DNA of 64,000 nt, from the NCBI GenBank assembly GCA_033398695.1, contig CM065804.1, forward strand, positions 47,771,501 to 47,835,500. Reading direction: 5' to 3'. Position numbers and translations under genes: made by a program. This document shows positions 23,296 through 33,460 of this stretch, piece by piece. How positions within the stretch are numbered: the first letter of the stretch is position 1; each line of letters begins with the position of its first letter. The notes below the pieces were generated by a model. It saw nothing but the letters and a program-made list of their open reading frames with translations. It was not told the DNA's origin and ran no database searches. Origin of the DNA: Orobanche coerulescens (lineage: Eukaryota; Streptophyta; Magnoliopsida; Lamiales; Orobanchaceae).

Positions 23296-24529
23296 TGTTG
23301 CTACCCAAAATATTATCCGGAGATAGATATTGCTGGAATGGATGGGATAGCAAACAAATGTAAGAGCACTTCCGTGAGAAAGATAAATAACACAAGATTT
23401 GCCGGGGTTGTTAGTCCCGGGCTTGAATGCTCTCGCGAGATATTATTAATACCAATATTCGGGGATACAAGTACTAATGTAAGAATACAATTACAATGAG
23501 TGTAAAGATTCTTGTTATCTTAGCTAGTGAGCGTGTAGATTGCCGGAAGAACCAGATTTGATGCTCTGTGAGTTCTTGTAACAAAGGAGATGAACAGTCG
23601 CGGCGGTGAGAGATCGACCGTCTCTCACGGCGAGTATTTAGCTGGATGCTTGGGCTCCTGGGCTTATGAATCCCTTGGAATCTGTCTAGTGGAGACTTGC
23701 TGCTTCTGTCGATCGTCTTCTGGACGAGAGATTTAGAGAGAGAAGTCCTGAGATGGATTCCGGTGAGATAGCCGGGAGCTTGATGATATGTATGTTCTTC
23801 AGTATTTCCGTGAATGTATCGGAATGTGAGAGAATGAGTTCTGAGCGTAAGTCAGAATGAATTCGGAACCGTTGGTGGAATGAATTTCGAACCGTAGGTT
23901 GAGTGAATTGGGAACCGTAGGTTACGTGAATTGTCAACCTTTTTCCAGTAGGAGGAGGTTCTCTATTTATAGGGCTTGGATACGCCGGGCGATCGCCTTT
24001 TCTGCAATATAATAATCGGGCGATCGTCTTTTAGCAGATGGGCCTGTCCCCTCAAAGTCTGCAGGAGTTGCTGGCAGTCAATTATGCGGTCCAATGGGGA
24101 GCTTACACGCGTCCTGAGTTGCTGTCACGGGTGGTCCTACTGACAACTTTCGGCGCGCATGCTGGTAGGTGAGGTAGGTGGCAGGCTGTGGTCAAAGGTC
24201 TTGTGCACAAGAAAAGATCTTGTCTGCTACGAAGATCTTGTCAGCGCCTTTGGTGGATCTGCACGTGGGTGCTTTTCTGAGACCCAGTCCTTGATGACTT
24301 TTGACGGGCGATCGTCTCTGCTCGGGGTGTAGGTCGATTGCCCTTAGCCGGTCACTAGAGTAGATCGCCTGCTGCCAAAGGGCGATCGCCTTGGGAGTCG
24401 ATCGCCAGGCATCTGATAGTGGTCTGATATCTTCGACTTGGCGAGCTAGCCATAGTTTGACTGATGTTGACTTGGTCGCTCGGCCTTATAGTCGATCGCC
24501 TGTCGGGATGAATAAATCGTGAAACAACA
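23296..24529 (-). mobile_element. R5 5' LTR
   Basis: It starts tgttgctaccc and ends gaaacaaca on the plus strand, near-identical to 16056-17286. The TATA box (minus tataaata) is at 23964-23971. The right target-site copy atatt follows at 24530-24534. Confidence 0.9.
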
Positions 24530-24534
24530 ATATT

Positions 24535-26073
24535 TATGATGGCAAAACTTAAGCAATTAATCAAATGCATAACAGGTCTGCACATAAGTGCAAGACACAA
24601 ACTAAAATCAGTCTTGTTTTGAGACAACTAGAGGTTGTCGTTTAAATGACTGTTTATATAATTTTTCTGAGTTTGTTTACAAGTACATCAGCTTCGAATG
24701 AGCAAACAAATACAGAAAAAAATTACAAGTACTTCAAAAATAAAAATTACAAAGAAAAATCCTATCTGCCTCTGCCTCTTCGGACAATTTGCTTAGGAGG
24801 CCTAAATAACTTAGCTCCAATAGGCCTCTTATAGACATGTGCCATACCATATTTCCTTTTTATGATCTGGGATGCAAAATTTTGCTCGTCTGTGGTTGAG
24901 AAATTATTTTTCTCACAGAGAGCTCTGATTTCTTTCTGCAGGATTAGCTCATCCAATTCATTGTCCAAACGGATAGGCGCTTCTTCTGCTCTAAATGAAG
25001 GGATCATATGATAAACATCCCATTTGGCTGCATATTAAAGCGTGATTTTCCAAAGAGTAGGCTATTTGGTCTCCATGTAGTTGATGAATGACTGTTGATG
25101 AGAGCATTCTTTGTCCTGGAGTATTTCCCAGAGATAATACTTCTCTCTGAACTCCTTCCTGGCGTCTCCCCATCTAGTCAAAAATTCTGGGGGCAGAATT
25201 TCTTCAACACACCATATTTCTTTGCCTTCCCATTCGAACCTTGGCTCTGCTACTTGCCTTGTTCTCCTCTTCTTCTATGCAGGCTGCTTTTCAAGATAAG
25301 CTACTTCTTTCCTCTTTTGACTTGATGTCCAAGCTTCAATTAATGGGATATCTTGCCTCTTCTTCGATCTGAGCTCCTGAGCCTGTAATTGACCTGATAC
25401 TTCTCTTACTTCCCCTGCTTACTTCCTTCCCCCCTTTTTCCAGCATCAACCAGTATAGCCAACTGCTGCTCTACTCTGTGCATCCAGTCAGACATGCAAA
25501 GGGGCATTCTGGAATTTCTTTGCCTTCCCATTCGAACCTTGGCTCTGCTACTTGCCTTGTTCTCCTCTTCTTCTATGCAGGCTGCTTTTCAAGATCAGCT
25601 ACTTCTTTCCTCTTTTGACTTGATGTCCAAGCTTCAATTAATGGGATATCTTGCCTCTTCTTCGATCTGAGCTCCTGAGCCTGTAATTGACCTGATACTT
25701 CTCTTACTTCCCCTGCTTACTTCCTTCCCCCCTTTTTCCAGCATCAACCAGTATAGCCAACTGCTGCTCTACTCTGTGCATCCAGTCAGACATGCAAAGG
25801 GGCATTCTGGAATTTTAGGAGGATGAGGTTGAGAGACATTCCTCTGCAGTAGGGTATCAATTTTGGCGTTTATGGTCTGCAGGCCAGGTGAGATTTTGCA
25901 GCAAGCAACTCTTCAATAGATTCTTTGACAATATTGCGGATCAGCTCAGTCATCACAGGGGAGATGGGTGATGGCTGAGGAGAGTGCTCACCGAAGCTTT
26001 CTGCCCCTGCAGGTAGGTTTGCAGTTGACCTACCTGTCTGCAGGCGGCTGATCAGGTGGAGTCTGATCTGGGG
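24535..26073 (-). pseudogene. R3 internal coding remnant, 3' part
   Basis: The minus strand carries a broken frame. One piece (near 25000-25260) reads WEGKEIWCVEEILPPEFL followed by a tryptophan-rich stretch; the next (24762-25007) reads RAEEAPIRLDNELDELIL and ends RPPKQIVRRGRGR, a basic tail. A third piece (25870-26148, partly in R6) contains MTELIRNIVKESIEELLAA. These look like parts of one protein separated by stops and a tandem duplication. I do not recognise the family; it shows no reverse transcriptase, integrase or zinc-knuckle motif. Confidence 0.5.
25217..25812. repeat. 298-bp perfect-looking tandem duplication in R3
   Basis: The sequence from tttctttgccttcccattcg to gcattctggaa occurs twice in direct tandem with a period of 298 bp (25217-25514, 25515-25812). 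I noticed only one difference (aagataagc versus aagatcagc), so the duplication is recent compared with the divergence of R3, or an assembly duplication. It interrupts the coding remnant; 298 is not a multiple of three. Confidence 0.9.
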
Positions 26074-26176
26074 TGTAACACCCCCAAAATCGTATGGGAA
26101 TGTTACACGCCGTAGACCCTTTCCACAAGGATCTACCAGGCTAAACATCCATAAACAACCAAATGCTTGCCCGGCC
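26074..26176 (-). mobile_element. R6 3' LTR, left fragment
   Basis: It starts tgtaacacccccaaa and matches 55988-56090 in the 5' LTR. R7 interrupts it after cggcc (26172-26176). Confidence 0.9.
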
Positions 26177-26333
26177 TGTAATATCCGGATTTATTACGGT
26201 GTATTTCATCTGTATTCGAACCCTGTATTATTCGGATTTGTGGTTTTGATTATTGGAGTATGATATTTCTTGCATTGCTATCATTGTACATAAGTATGGA
26301 AGCATACAAAAATTTCTCATGCAAACTCGTGAT

Positions 26334-26565
26334 AGCGCACGCTAAGAATGTATCTTAACGCGCGCTATCGGGCTACTATTAGCGCACGCTATGCAGGTAG
26401 GAGTTGCATGCGCTAAGAACTCAATTATTGAGCGGGACGACTAGCACATGCGCCAGCCGGGACATGGGTCCGGATAAGATTCCCGCGGACGAACCTGGAC
26501 AGTTCTGAAGTCAACTATTATTAGCGCACGCTAAGGAAAGCTTAGTAGCGTGCGCTAACTTGTTA
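26334..26565. repeat. Palindrome array tagcgcacgcta upstream of R7 TATA box
   Basis: About six near-copies of tagcgcacgcta, tagcgtgcgcta or cgcgcgcta occur in 230 bp just before the TATA box. The two forms are reverse complements of each other, so the array works in either orientation. It recurs in the 3' LTR (33617-33842) and, on the other strand, in both LTRs of R8 (40885-41110, 48075-48310). Confidence 0.9.
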
Positions 26566-26578
26566 AAATGCAGAATAT

Positions 26579-26585
26579 TATAAAT
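26579..26585 (+). promoter_or_regulatory. R7 LTR TATA box
   Basis: tataaat in the context atattataaatggg, about 20 bp downstream of the palindrome array. RNA start is expected about 30 bp further on, placing the R region near 26610. The 3' LTR copy is at 33863-33869. Confidence 0.75.
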
Positions 26586-27404
26586 GGGACAACAACCCAT
26601 TTTGGCTTACATTTTACTCGTTCCTTCTGCATTCTTGTGAGGCCAGAGAGCTGAGATAACCCTCCTACATACTTAGAACACATATTGTTGGTGTTTATAT
26701 ATTGGTTATCACTTGGGAGTAATCATTGAAGTGGAATAGCACCTTGGAGTGGCATACAACCAACCGGAGTTGGATTCTACCTTACGGTTTAGTGATTTTC
26801 ATCATATTAAGGTATGTTCAATCTATCTCCAGACTTAGAGTTGGATTCTAACGATTTGGATGATCATGTTAACAAGATATGGATTTTCATAGATGAATTA
26901 TCCAAGCATATCATGTTTGGAATATTGAGATGATTAAGCCTTAAGTACCTTGATTATGATCATCATGATTCGAATCTTATTACATTGAACAAGTAAAGGA
27001 AGCTTCTATCATTGGTAATCCGAATCTAATAGATGACTTCATAGCAATCTTGGACTTGACTTTAACATCATTATTGTTAGATAAATCTAAAGAATTGTTC
27101 ATGGAAAGATTTATCTAGTATAGATGGAACGTTTAACAACTTCAGCATGATAATATTGATTGATATAAAGGTGTCGATATCAACCGTTAAGCCTTTCGAA
27201 TTGTCGTATGAAGATTTGTAGTCGGAATGGAATATGGTTTTATATTGGTATGCATATCCTTGAATCCGAAGTTGTCTTTATCCGTAAAATCATTCATAAG
27301 GGTATGAACATGATAGTCATGGAGGTAACATGAATTATCATGGAAGATTTCATTGTTTTGATCATGATGAGAACAGTTTACTGCTCAGCAGTAAACTGCC
27401 ATGC

Positions 27405-27625
27405 ATAGATAGCGCACGCTATGCTATGAAGATTAACGTGCGCTATCGAGCACGAGTTAGCGTACGCTACATTTGGTATGTAACGTACGCTAAGCCATCA
27501 GACGAGTCAGTCGACTGATCAGTGTAGTACTGACCATACATAGTTAGCGTACGCTAGGCTTTGTTGTTTGCGTGCGCTATCGAGCAGACTTAACGCAAGC
27601 TACACAGAGTACTTAGCGTGCGCTA
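27405..27625. repeat. Second palindrome cluster in the R7 LTR, transcribed part
   Basis: Further copies of tagcgcacgct, tagcgtacgct and tagcgtgcgct lie about 0.8 kb downstream of the TATA box. In RNA they could pair with each other or fold back. The corresponding part of the 3' LTR (34685-34900) is changed, with several palindromes reduced to tagcgacgct. Confidence 0.85.
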
Positions 27626-27878
27626 AGCAGTTCAGGCAGATTGCATTTTATGAACTTTTGGACGTAAATCGAATTGTTAAACATTCGTACGACGTGAGAT
27701 AAACCCTATATCATTTCTTTTGTTAAGGTTTGGTCTCGTTACGTGATTGATTGAGGAGGACGACCTTCGAGTGTTCATTTTCATGGAAGTGTTGTTCTTG
27801 TCTTCAAATCGAGGCAAGTACCTTAATTGATTTATGTATTGTTGTTATACGTATTGTCGTGCATGTATGTCGTTATTG

Positions 27879-28020
27879 TATGTCCACCTCGTGTTGGTCC
27901 GACGGGATCATCGGGGGATCTATGCTAGCGTGCGCTGGATCATCGGACGGGTTTTTCCACCACGGGTTGGTCTGACGGGATCATCGTGGGTTCTAGGCAG
28001 TGAACGCTGGATCGTCGGAA
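27879..28020 (+). repeat. Tandem repeat in R7 LTR (about 70 bp, two units)
   Basis: Two units share ccacctcgtgttggtc/ccaccacgggttggtc, gacgggatcatcg and cgctggatc. The same block is at 35157-35297 and, inverted, at 39420-39560 and 46630-46760 in R8. A related three-unit block occurs in R2. Confidence 0.85.
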
Positions 28021-28555
28021 TTACCATGTGTATATTATGATATCATGTTGTGATTATCATTTGTGTATGTCATTTTTGAGTTTCTCGTAGGAGAAGACTC
28101 GTTGGTATTTTTCTTGTCGTTTACATTATTCGTGAGATATGAATAATATGTTGTGGTATTTGTACTAGCATCGTTGTGCTAACCCCTTAGGGAGTGAACA
28201 TTTTGTTTATGTTCAGGATCCAGGAGAGCGGGAAAACAACCACTGGAGCTGCATGACGACGAGGGTGCAGAGTGATGTTTCGGCCGGGTTTATTTATCTG
28301 TTGTTTATTCGTTATTTCAATAAGTACTCGAGTACGAAGTCATTTGTGATGGATCTGAATTTGGTGATGTATTATTGAGTTCCTGTTGAACAATTGTACT
28401 TTCAGTATTTGGTAAGAACTGTTGTATCTTAATTCCGTTATTTCCATTCGTTAGTACCTTTTAATGCCTGTTCAATTCTTCAGCCTTGTAAATCCTTATG
28501 TAAAGGATTTACGGCGCTGTAATATTCCTGAATATATCGGGGGTGTTACAGAATA

Positions 28556-28573
28556 TGGTATCGGAGCTAAGAT
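28556..28573 (+). promoter_or_regulatory. R7 primer-binding site
   Basis: tggtatcggagctaaga begins 5 bp after the 5' LTR. It resembles the initiator-Met tRNA 3'-end complement with one change (cgg for cag). Minus-strand DNA synthesis would be primed here. Confidence 0.8.
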
Positions 28574-28785
28574 TATGGATATCTTGGTCGTTGGGTTAAA
28601 ATAGGGGTCATTTATGTCTTTTAAGGTAACCGGCCGTGAATGACATCACTGCACTGCCTACGTCTTCATGCGAACGGTGGTTGTAAGTTCCTAAACTCTA
28701 TCTCGTTCTTTACATGTTGTGTCTCTTTATCCTCGAATATTAGAATGATGTTGTTTCCTGTATATTGAGTATTTATGCTTACAGA

Positions 28786-30020
28786 ATGTTGAGAGGCGGA
28801 CGTGGACATGGTCGCGGTCGTGAACGCGGACGAAGAAATGCTGAAAGGGAAGCATCGCCTTCTAATCAGGCCAGTCATAGCTCAGGCGAGCCGCAACAAT
28901 CTATTAATAACGAACCAGATCCTGCTGTACCAGAGATCCTTCGTCAAGTGGTGAACCAGATGACTCGCCGCCTGTGTCGTGGACCGAATGCAAGTGGCGG
29001 TGGGACTACAGCAGGGAGAGAGACAGCAAGGGATCCCAGACATGGGAAATCGAGGTGACCGGTGGCTGCAAGAGGTGGCGAAGATGCAACCACCCAAATT
29101 CGATGGTATTTCTGAGACTCCCACTTGGGATCATTGGTTGAAAGAACTGGAGAAAATCTTTGCCGGAATTAACTGCTCAGACGACCAGAGAGCCTCTATC
29201 GCTCAATATTTTCTGATAGGGGAAGCGTCCGAATGGTGGGAAGCCATCCGGCCTGTAGACCATGATGCCGATTGGACAGAGTTTAGATTGATGATGGAAG
29301 CTCAGTATTGCCCTCGTCCTGTGAGGGAAGCCAAAATTCGGGAGTTTTTCTCCGCTCAGCCTTCTGATGTGCCAGTATCCCAGGCAATTAAGACGTTTAA
29401 CCAGCAGCTGGCATTTGTTCGACATCTGGTCAGAACAGATGCAGAAATGATGATCCATTTCGATATGAGGATGAAACCAGAAATCCAGAGGTACATGTCC
29501 GGATTTGAATGTACCACACTCCGTCAATACCAGGATAAGGCGTTGGCATATGAGATCAAGGAAGCAGCCATGGAGAAATTTTCGGAATCCAAGAAACAGA
29601 AAGTCTCTGGTACTTTTACAGAGCACAAGAACAGCGGGCCCCGTAAGGCCCACTCATCCTTTCACTCTTTCAAGAAACCTCCGCACCCAGTTAGGAGCGG
29701 AAAGAACTTCGGAGCGACATCAACTATTACTGATGTTACCAGGAAATGCTTTAATCAGCTGCAGACGGGCACTATCGAAATTGCCCCCTTCCTGCCGTGA
29801 CTTGTTTTGATTGTGGACGAGAGGGACATCGGGCGGTGTTTTGTGAAGAGGATGCAAAGTCTTTTAGAGCCCGTACACCACAAATACCCGTAAGGAAGCC
29901 AAGATTCAACAGACGCAGAAAGTGTTCGATGCCTCGAATTTTGGCCGCGACGAGGCAGAGGACAATGGGACCGAAAGGGGACATCGAGGCCGGATCTGCT
30001 CCCCACGTCTGCACGAGATG
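28786..30020 (+). pseudogene. R7 gag, frameshifted
   Basis: It starts MLRGGRGHGRGRERGRR, an arginine/glycine-rich N-terminus also found in R6 and R8. A frameshift near 28975 moves it into the 28979-29800 frame, which has the gag core (TWDHWLKELEKIF, QYFLIGEASEWWEA, CPRPVREAKI, FFSAQPSDVPV; PF03732 type). The first zinc knuckle near 29750 is wrecked by small indels (KCFNQLQTG in place of a CX2C start). The second, CFDCGREGHRAVFC, is an intact CX2CX4HX4C in another frame at about 29805-29850. Gag would package genomic RNA; this copy cannot make a complete protein. Confidence 0.85.
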
Positions 30021-30042
30021 AGGAGGACAGACGATCGAGATC

Positions 30043-31200
30043 TTGCCGCATCGTGCATCGGCCCGCATCTTTTCCCAGCCAGTTAGCGTTTTATTCGATA
30101 CAGGAGCTACGCATTCTTTTATATCTTTGTCTTGTGTAAATCGTTTGAATATTTCCAGTTTTCATACTTGTGAACCTTATGTGGTTGGTTTACCGAGTGG
30201 AGAGAGGATTGTCGGAGACTTAGAAAATAGAAATTTCCCTGTATCGTTTGGAGGTAGAGAGTGGCTCTCAAATCTGATTGTGATAGAAATGCAAGGAGAC
30301 GACCTGATACTCGGAGACGATTGGCTTAATCTATATGGAGCAATTGTAAACTACCGAAGGAGGAATATCTCGTTGATCGCTGACGATGGTTCCGAAATTC
30401 TGTTTGAGGGATGGAAACCGGGAAGCTCAGGAAAATTGATCAAGGCGATGAAAGATGTCAAATTGTTGAAACAGGGTTGTACTGGATACTGGTGCTATGC
30501 AATGAAGAAAGAAGATGAAATTGTGGAACTTTCATCCATTCCTGTTGTGAACGAATTTCCAGATGTATTTCCTGACGAGTTACCTGGAATACCTCCACGA
30601 AGGGATGTGGAATTTACCATTGAGCTGGAACCCGGAGCTACACCAATTTCTAAGGCGCCGTATCGTATGGCACCTACTGAGATGTACGAACTGAAGAAGC
30701 AGCTGGAGGAGTTACTGGACAAGGGCTATATTCAGCCAAGCATTTCACCCTGGGGAGCACCAGTTCTTTTTGTCCGAAAGAAAGATGGGTCGCTCCGACT
30801 GTGTATTGACTATCGAGAGCTGAACAAGATGACGATTAAGAACAAGTATCCATTGCCACGGATTGATGATCTGTTTGACCAGCTGCAAGGGGCAACAGTA
30901 TTTTCTAAAATCGATCTGAGATCAGGATATCATCAGCTGAGGATTAAGGAATCGATGTTCAAATCGCTCGTAACTCGCTACGGACATTATGAGTTTGTAG
31001 TAATGCCGTTTGGTCTCACTAACGCACCTGCTGTATTTATGCAATTGATGAACCGTGTGTTCATTGAATTTTTGGATAAATTTGTGGTCGTGTTCATTGA
31101 TGACATTCTGGTGTATTCTAAGAGCCCGGAAGAACATGCGCGATTTGCGGATTGTATTGGAACTTTTGAGAAACGAGCAATTGTACGCCAAACTTTCTAA
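30043..31200 (+). pseudogene. R7 pol, part 1: protease and most of reverse transcriptase
   Basis: This 385-codon frame has an aspartic-protease motif [13 protein letters not shown] (Asp about residue 19) and the reverse transcriptase core: [63 protein letters not shown] and the catalytic FIDDILVYS (Asp pair about residues 353-354). All catalytic residues look intact. The frame then leaves the true frame by a one-base shift near 31135 and ends about 20 codons later. It would cleave the polyprotein and copy RNA into DNA in the particle. Confidence 0.92.
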
Positions 31201-32260
31201 GTGTGAATTCTGGCTAAAGGAAGTAATGTTCCTCGGCCATGTGGTGTCAGATAAAGGAGTCCGAGTAGATCCTCAGAAGATCGAAGCAATTATGGATTGG
31301 AAGCCTCCAAAGAACGTGAAAGAAGTCCGAAGCTTCTTAGGACTTGCTGGATATTATCGCCGATTCGTGGAAGGGTTTTCTAAAATCTCCCGCCCACTTA
31401 CTCGACTCCTGCAGAAAACTCAAAAGTTTGAGTGGAATGAGTTGTGTCAGGTTAGCTTTGATGAATTAAAGAAGAGATTGACGACGGCACCGATTCTATC
31501 ACTTCCACAGGGAACTGGAGGATTTATAGTTTACAGTGATGCTTCGAACCAAGGACTCGGGTGCGTATTGATGCAGAATGATAAGGTGATCGCTTATGCG
31601 TCACGACAGCTGAAACCTTATGAAGTAAATTACCCAACACATGATTTGGAGCTAGCAGCAGTGGTTTTTGCTTTGAAGATCTGGAGGCATTATCTGTATG
31701 GGACTCACTGTCAGATCTTTACGGATCATAAGAGTCTCAAGTACATATTCAGTCAGAAAGAGTTGAACATGCGGCAAAGAAGATGGTTAGAGCTGATCAA
31801 GGACTATGACTTGGAGATTTTGTATCACCCAGGCAAAGCAAATGTAGTGGCCGATGCACTTAGCCGCAAGCCTGTTTCTATTCAGATGCTAGAGACGCTG
31901 ACCTCCCAACTTAGCCTTCAACGAGAGATGATTCGTGAAGGAATTGAAGTATGGTTACAAAGAGTCCAAGGACAATTGTGCGTGATGGAGATAACTTCAT
32001 CATTAACCGAAGGAATCAAATCTAAACAGGCAGATGATCCTCTGATGATTCGGTTACGTGATGAAGTGATCAAAGGAAAGGCCCCCGGATTCGTAATTCA
32101 TGATGATGGAGTTTTGAGATTTCAGAACCGACTCTGTGTTCCCGATGATGATGTTCTGAAACAAACGATTATGAAGGAAGCTCACACGCCTCTATTCTAT
32201 CCACCTGTGCACCAAGAAATGTATAAGGACTTGAAGCGAGAATTTCGTGGGGCAACATGA
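31133..32260 (+). pseudogene. R7 pol, part 2: end of reverse transcriptase, RNase H, start of integrase
   Basis: This frame continues the previous one after the shift: [29 protein letters not shown] (connection), then RNase H with [33 protein letters not shown] and [12 protein letters not shown], giving the expected D-E-D residues, and ADALSRK at its end. The integrase zinc-binding region begins with EAHTPLF and VHQEMYKDL and is broken at 32260 by another frameshift; KCLTCRQVK, the two-cysteine half, lies in another frame just downstream. Confidence 0.9.
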
Positions 32261-33425
32261 AGAAAGACGTAGCGGACTATGTTTCAAATGCTTGACTTGT
32301 CGCCAGGTTAAGATCGAGCATCAACGGCTCACGGATGTTGAAGCCGCTCCCAATTCCCGAATGGAAGTGGGAGGACATATCGATGGACTTTATCACTAAT
32401 ATGCCGAGAACCGTGACAGAATGAACATGATTTGGGTGATAGTTGATCGTTTAACCAAATCAGCTCATTTTCTAGGCATTAAGGATACGTGGGGACCAGA
32501 GAGGTTGGCACGAGTATTTATTTCAGAGATAGTTCGATTGCATGGTACGCCGAAGACCATTGTTTCTGATCGAGACAGCCGTTTTGTGTCTCACTTCTGG
32601 AAAGCAGTTCATAAGGCCTTGGGGACCGAATTGAACTTCAGTACAGCTTATCACCCGCAGAGTGACGGACAATCTGAGAGGACCATTCAAACGGTGGAAG
32701 ATATGCTGAGGGCTTGTGCCTTAGATTGGTCAAACGATTGGGAAGCTCATCTACCGTTGATTGAATTTACCTACAACAATAGTTGGCATGCTTCCATTAA
32801 GATGGCACCGTTTGAGGCATTATACGGAAGGAGATGCAGATCGCCCCTATGCTGGGACGATTCGTCAGACTTGATCGGTACAGAACCAGAGTTGATCGTA
32901 CAGACTCGAGAGAAGATAGCCTTGATTCGTGAAAGGCTGTTGACCGCCCAGAGTCACCAGAAATCCTACGCGGACGTACGCCGTCGCCCATTGGAGTTCA
33001 ATACTGGAGATCACGTACTTTTAAAGGTTTCTCCTACTCGGGGAATCTTTCGTTTCGGAAGAAAAGGAAAGCTGAGTCCGAGATATATCGGACCATTTGA
33101 GATCCTCGAGAGAGTTGGGGAGTTGGCATACAGATTGGCATTGCCTCCGTCATTGTGCCATGTTCATAACGTGTTCCACATATCCCAGTTACGGAGGTAT
33201 ATACCAGATCCCAGTCATATCATTGATTTCGGCGAGATCGAAATCGAGCAGGATGGGACATTTGAAGAGAGACCGGTCAAGATACTCGAGAGACGAGTTA
33301 AGCAGCTGAGGAACAAACCAATCGTTTTGGTCATAGTTCAATGGTCACGTCACGGAATGGAAGAAGCCACCTGGGAAACAGAAGCTGATATGAAGTATAG
33401 ATATCCCGAATTATTTTCATCTTGA
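32261..33425 (+). pseudogene. R7 pol, part 3: integrase core and chromodomain-like tail
   Basis: The segment to 32420 holds the zinc-binding cysteines and WEDISMDFIT (first catalytic Asp), with frame breaks near 32290 and 32420. The 334-codon frame at 32421-33425 carries TIVSDRDSRF (second Asp), STAYHPQSDGQSER (catalytic Glu), GPFEILERVGELAYRLALP (the GPF/Y domain) and the tail PVKILERR...QWSRHGMEEATWE, which resembles the chromodomain of Tekay/Del chromoviruses, thought to steer integration to particular chromatin. The stop is followed at once by the conserved 3' stem-loop. Confidence 0.9.
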
Positions 33426-33460
33426 GTTTCGGGACGAAACTCCTTTTTAGTAGGAGAGTA
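33426..33460 (+). promoter_or_regulatory. R7 conserved stem-loop and polypurine tract
   Basis: Directly after the pol stop, agtttcgggacgaaact can fold into a 7-bp stem with a gga loop. Then follow cctttttag and taggagagta, the purine-rich primer tract touching the 3' LTR. The same stem-loop and tract occur in R8 (41264-41300), R6 (38258-38294) and a second copy in R6 (38673-38710). A damaged form lies next to the R2 LTR (8890-8930). Confidence 0.85.

Larger units (their letters stand above)
16056..24529 (-). mobile_element. R5: Tat-like Gypsy element with gag and an antisense gene, no pol
   Basis: Two nearly identical LTRs (16056-17286 and 23296-24529) flank about 6 kb; atatt occurs on both sides as an exact TSD. 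Minus-strand order is 5' LTR, primer-binding site (tggcgctagaag), gag remnant (21662-23168), non-coding tandem repeat, antisense spliced gene (17648-20435, plus strand), polypurine tract, 3' LTR. Antisense ORFs between pol and the 3' LTR are known in Tat-lineage elements such as Grande and RIRE2. Here the whole pol region is missing, so R5 needs a helper. The close LTRs suggest a recent insertion. Confidence 0.9.
26177..28550 (+). mobile_element. R7 5' LTR
   Basis: The ends are tgtaatatccgg and gggggtgttaca. Arrays of gcgcacgc/gcgtgcgc palindromes stand upstream of the TATA box (26334-26565) and again downstream (27405-27625). The TATA box is at 26579-26585 (tataaat). A gt donor-like site (attaaggtatgtt, about 26812), a gaggcaagt site at 27811-27819, a tandem repeat (27879-28020) and an acceptor-like gttcag at 28216 follow. 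Confidence 0.95.
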
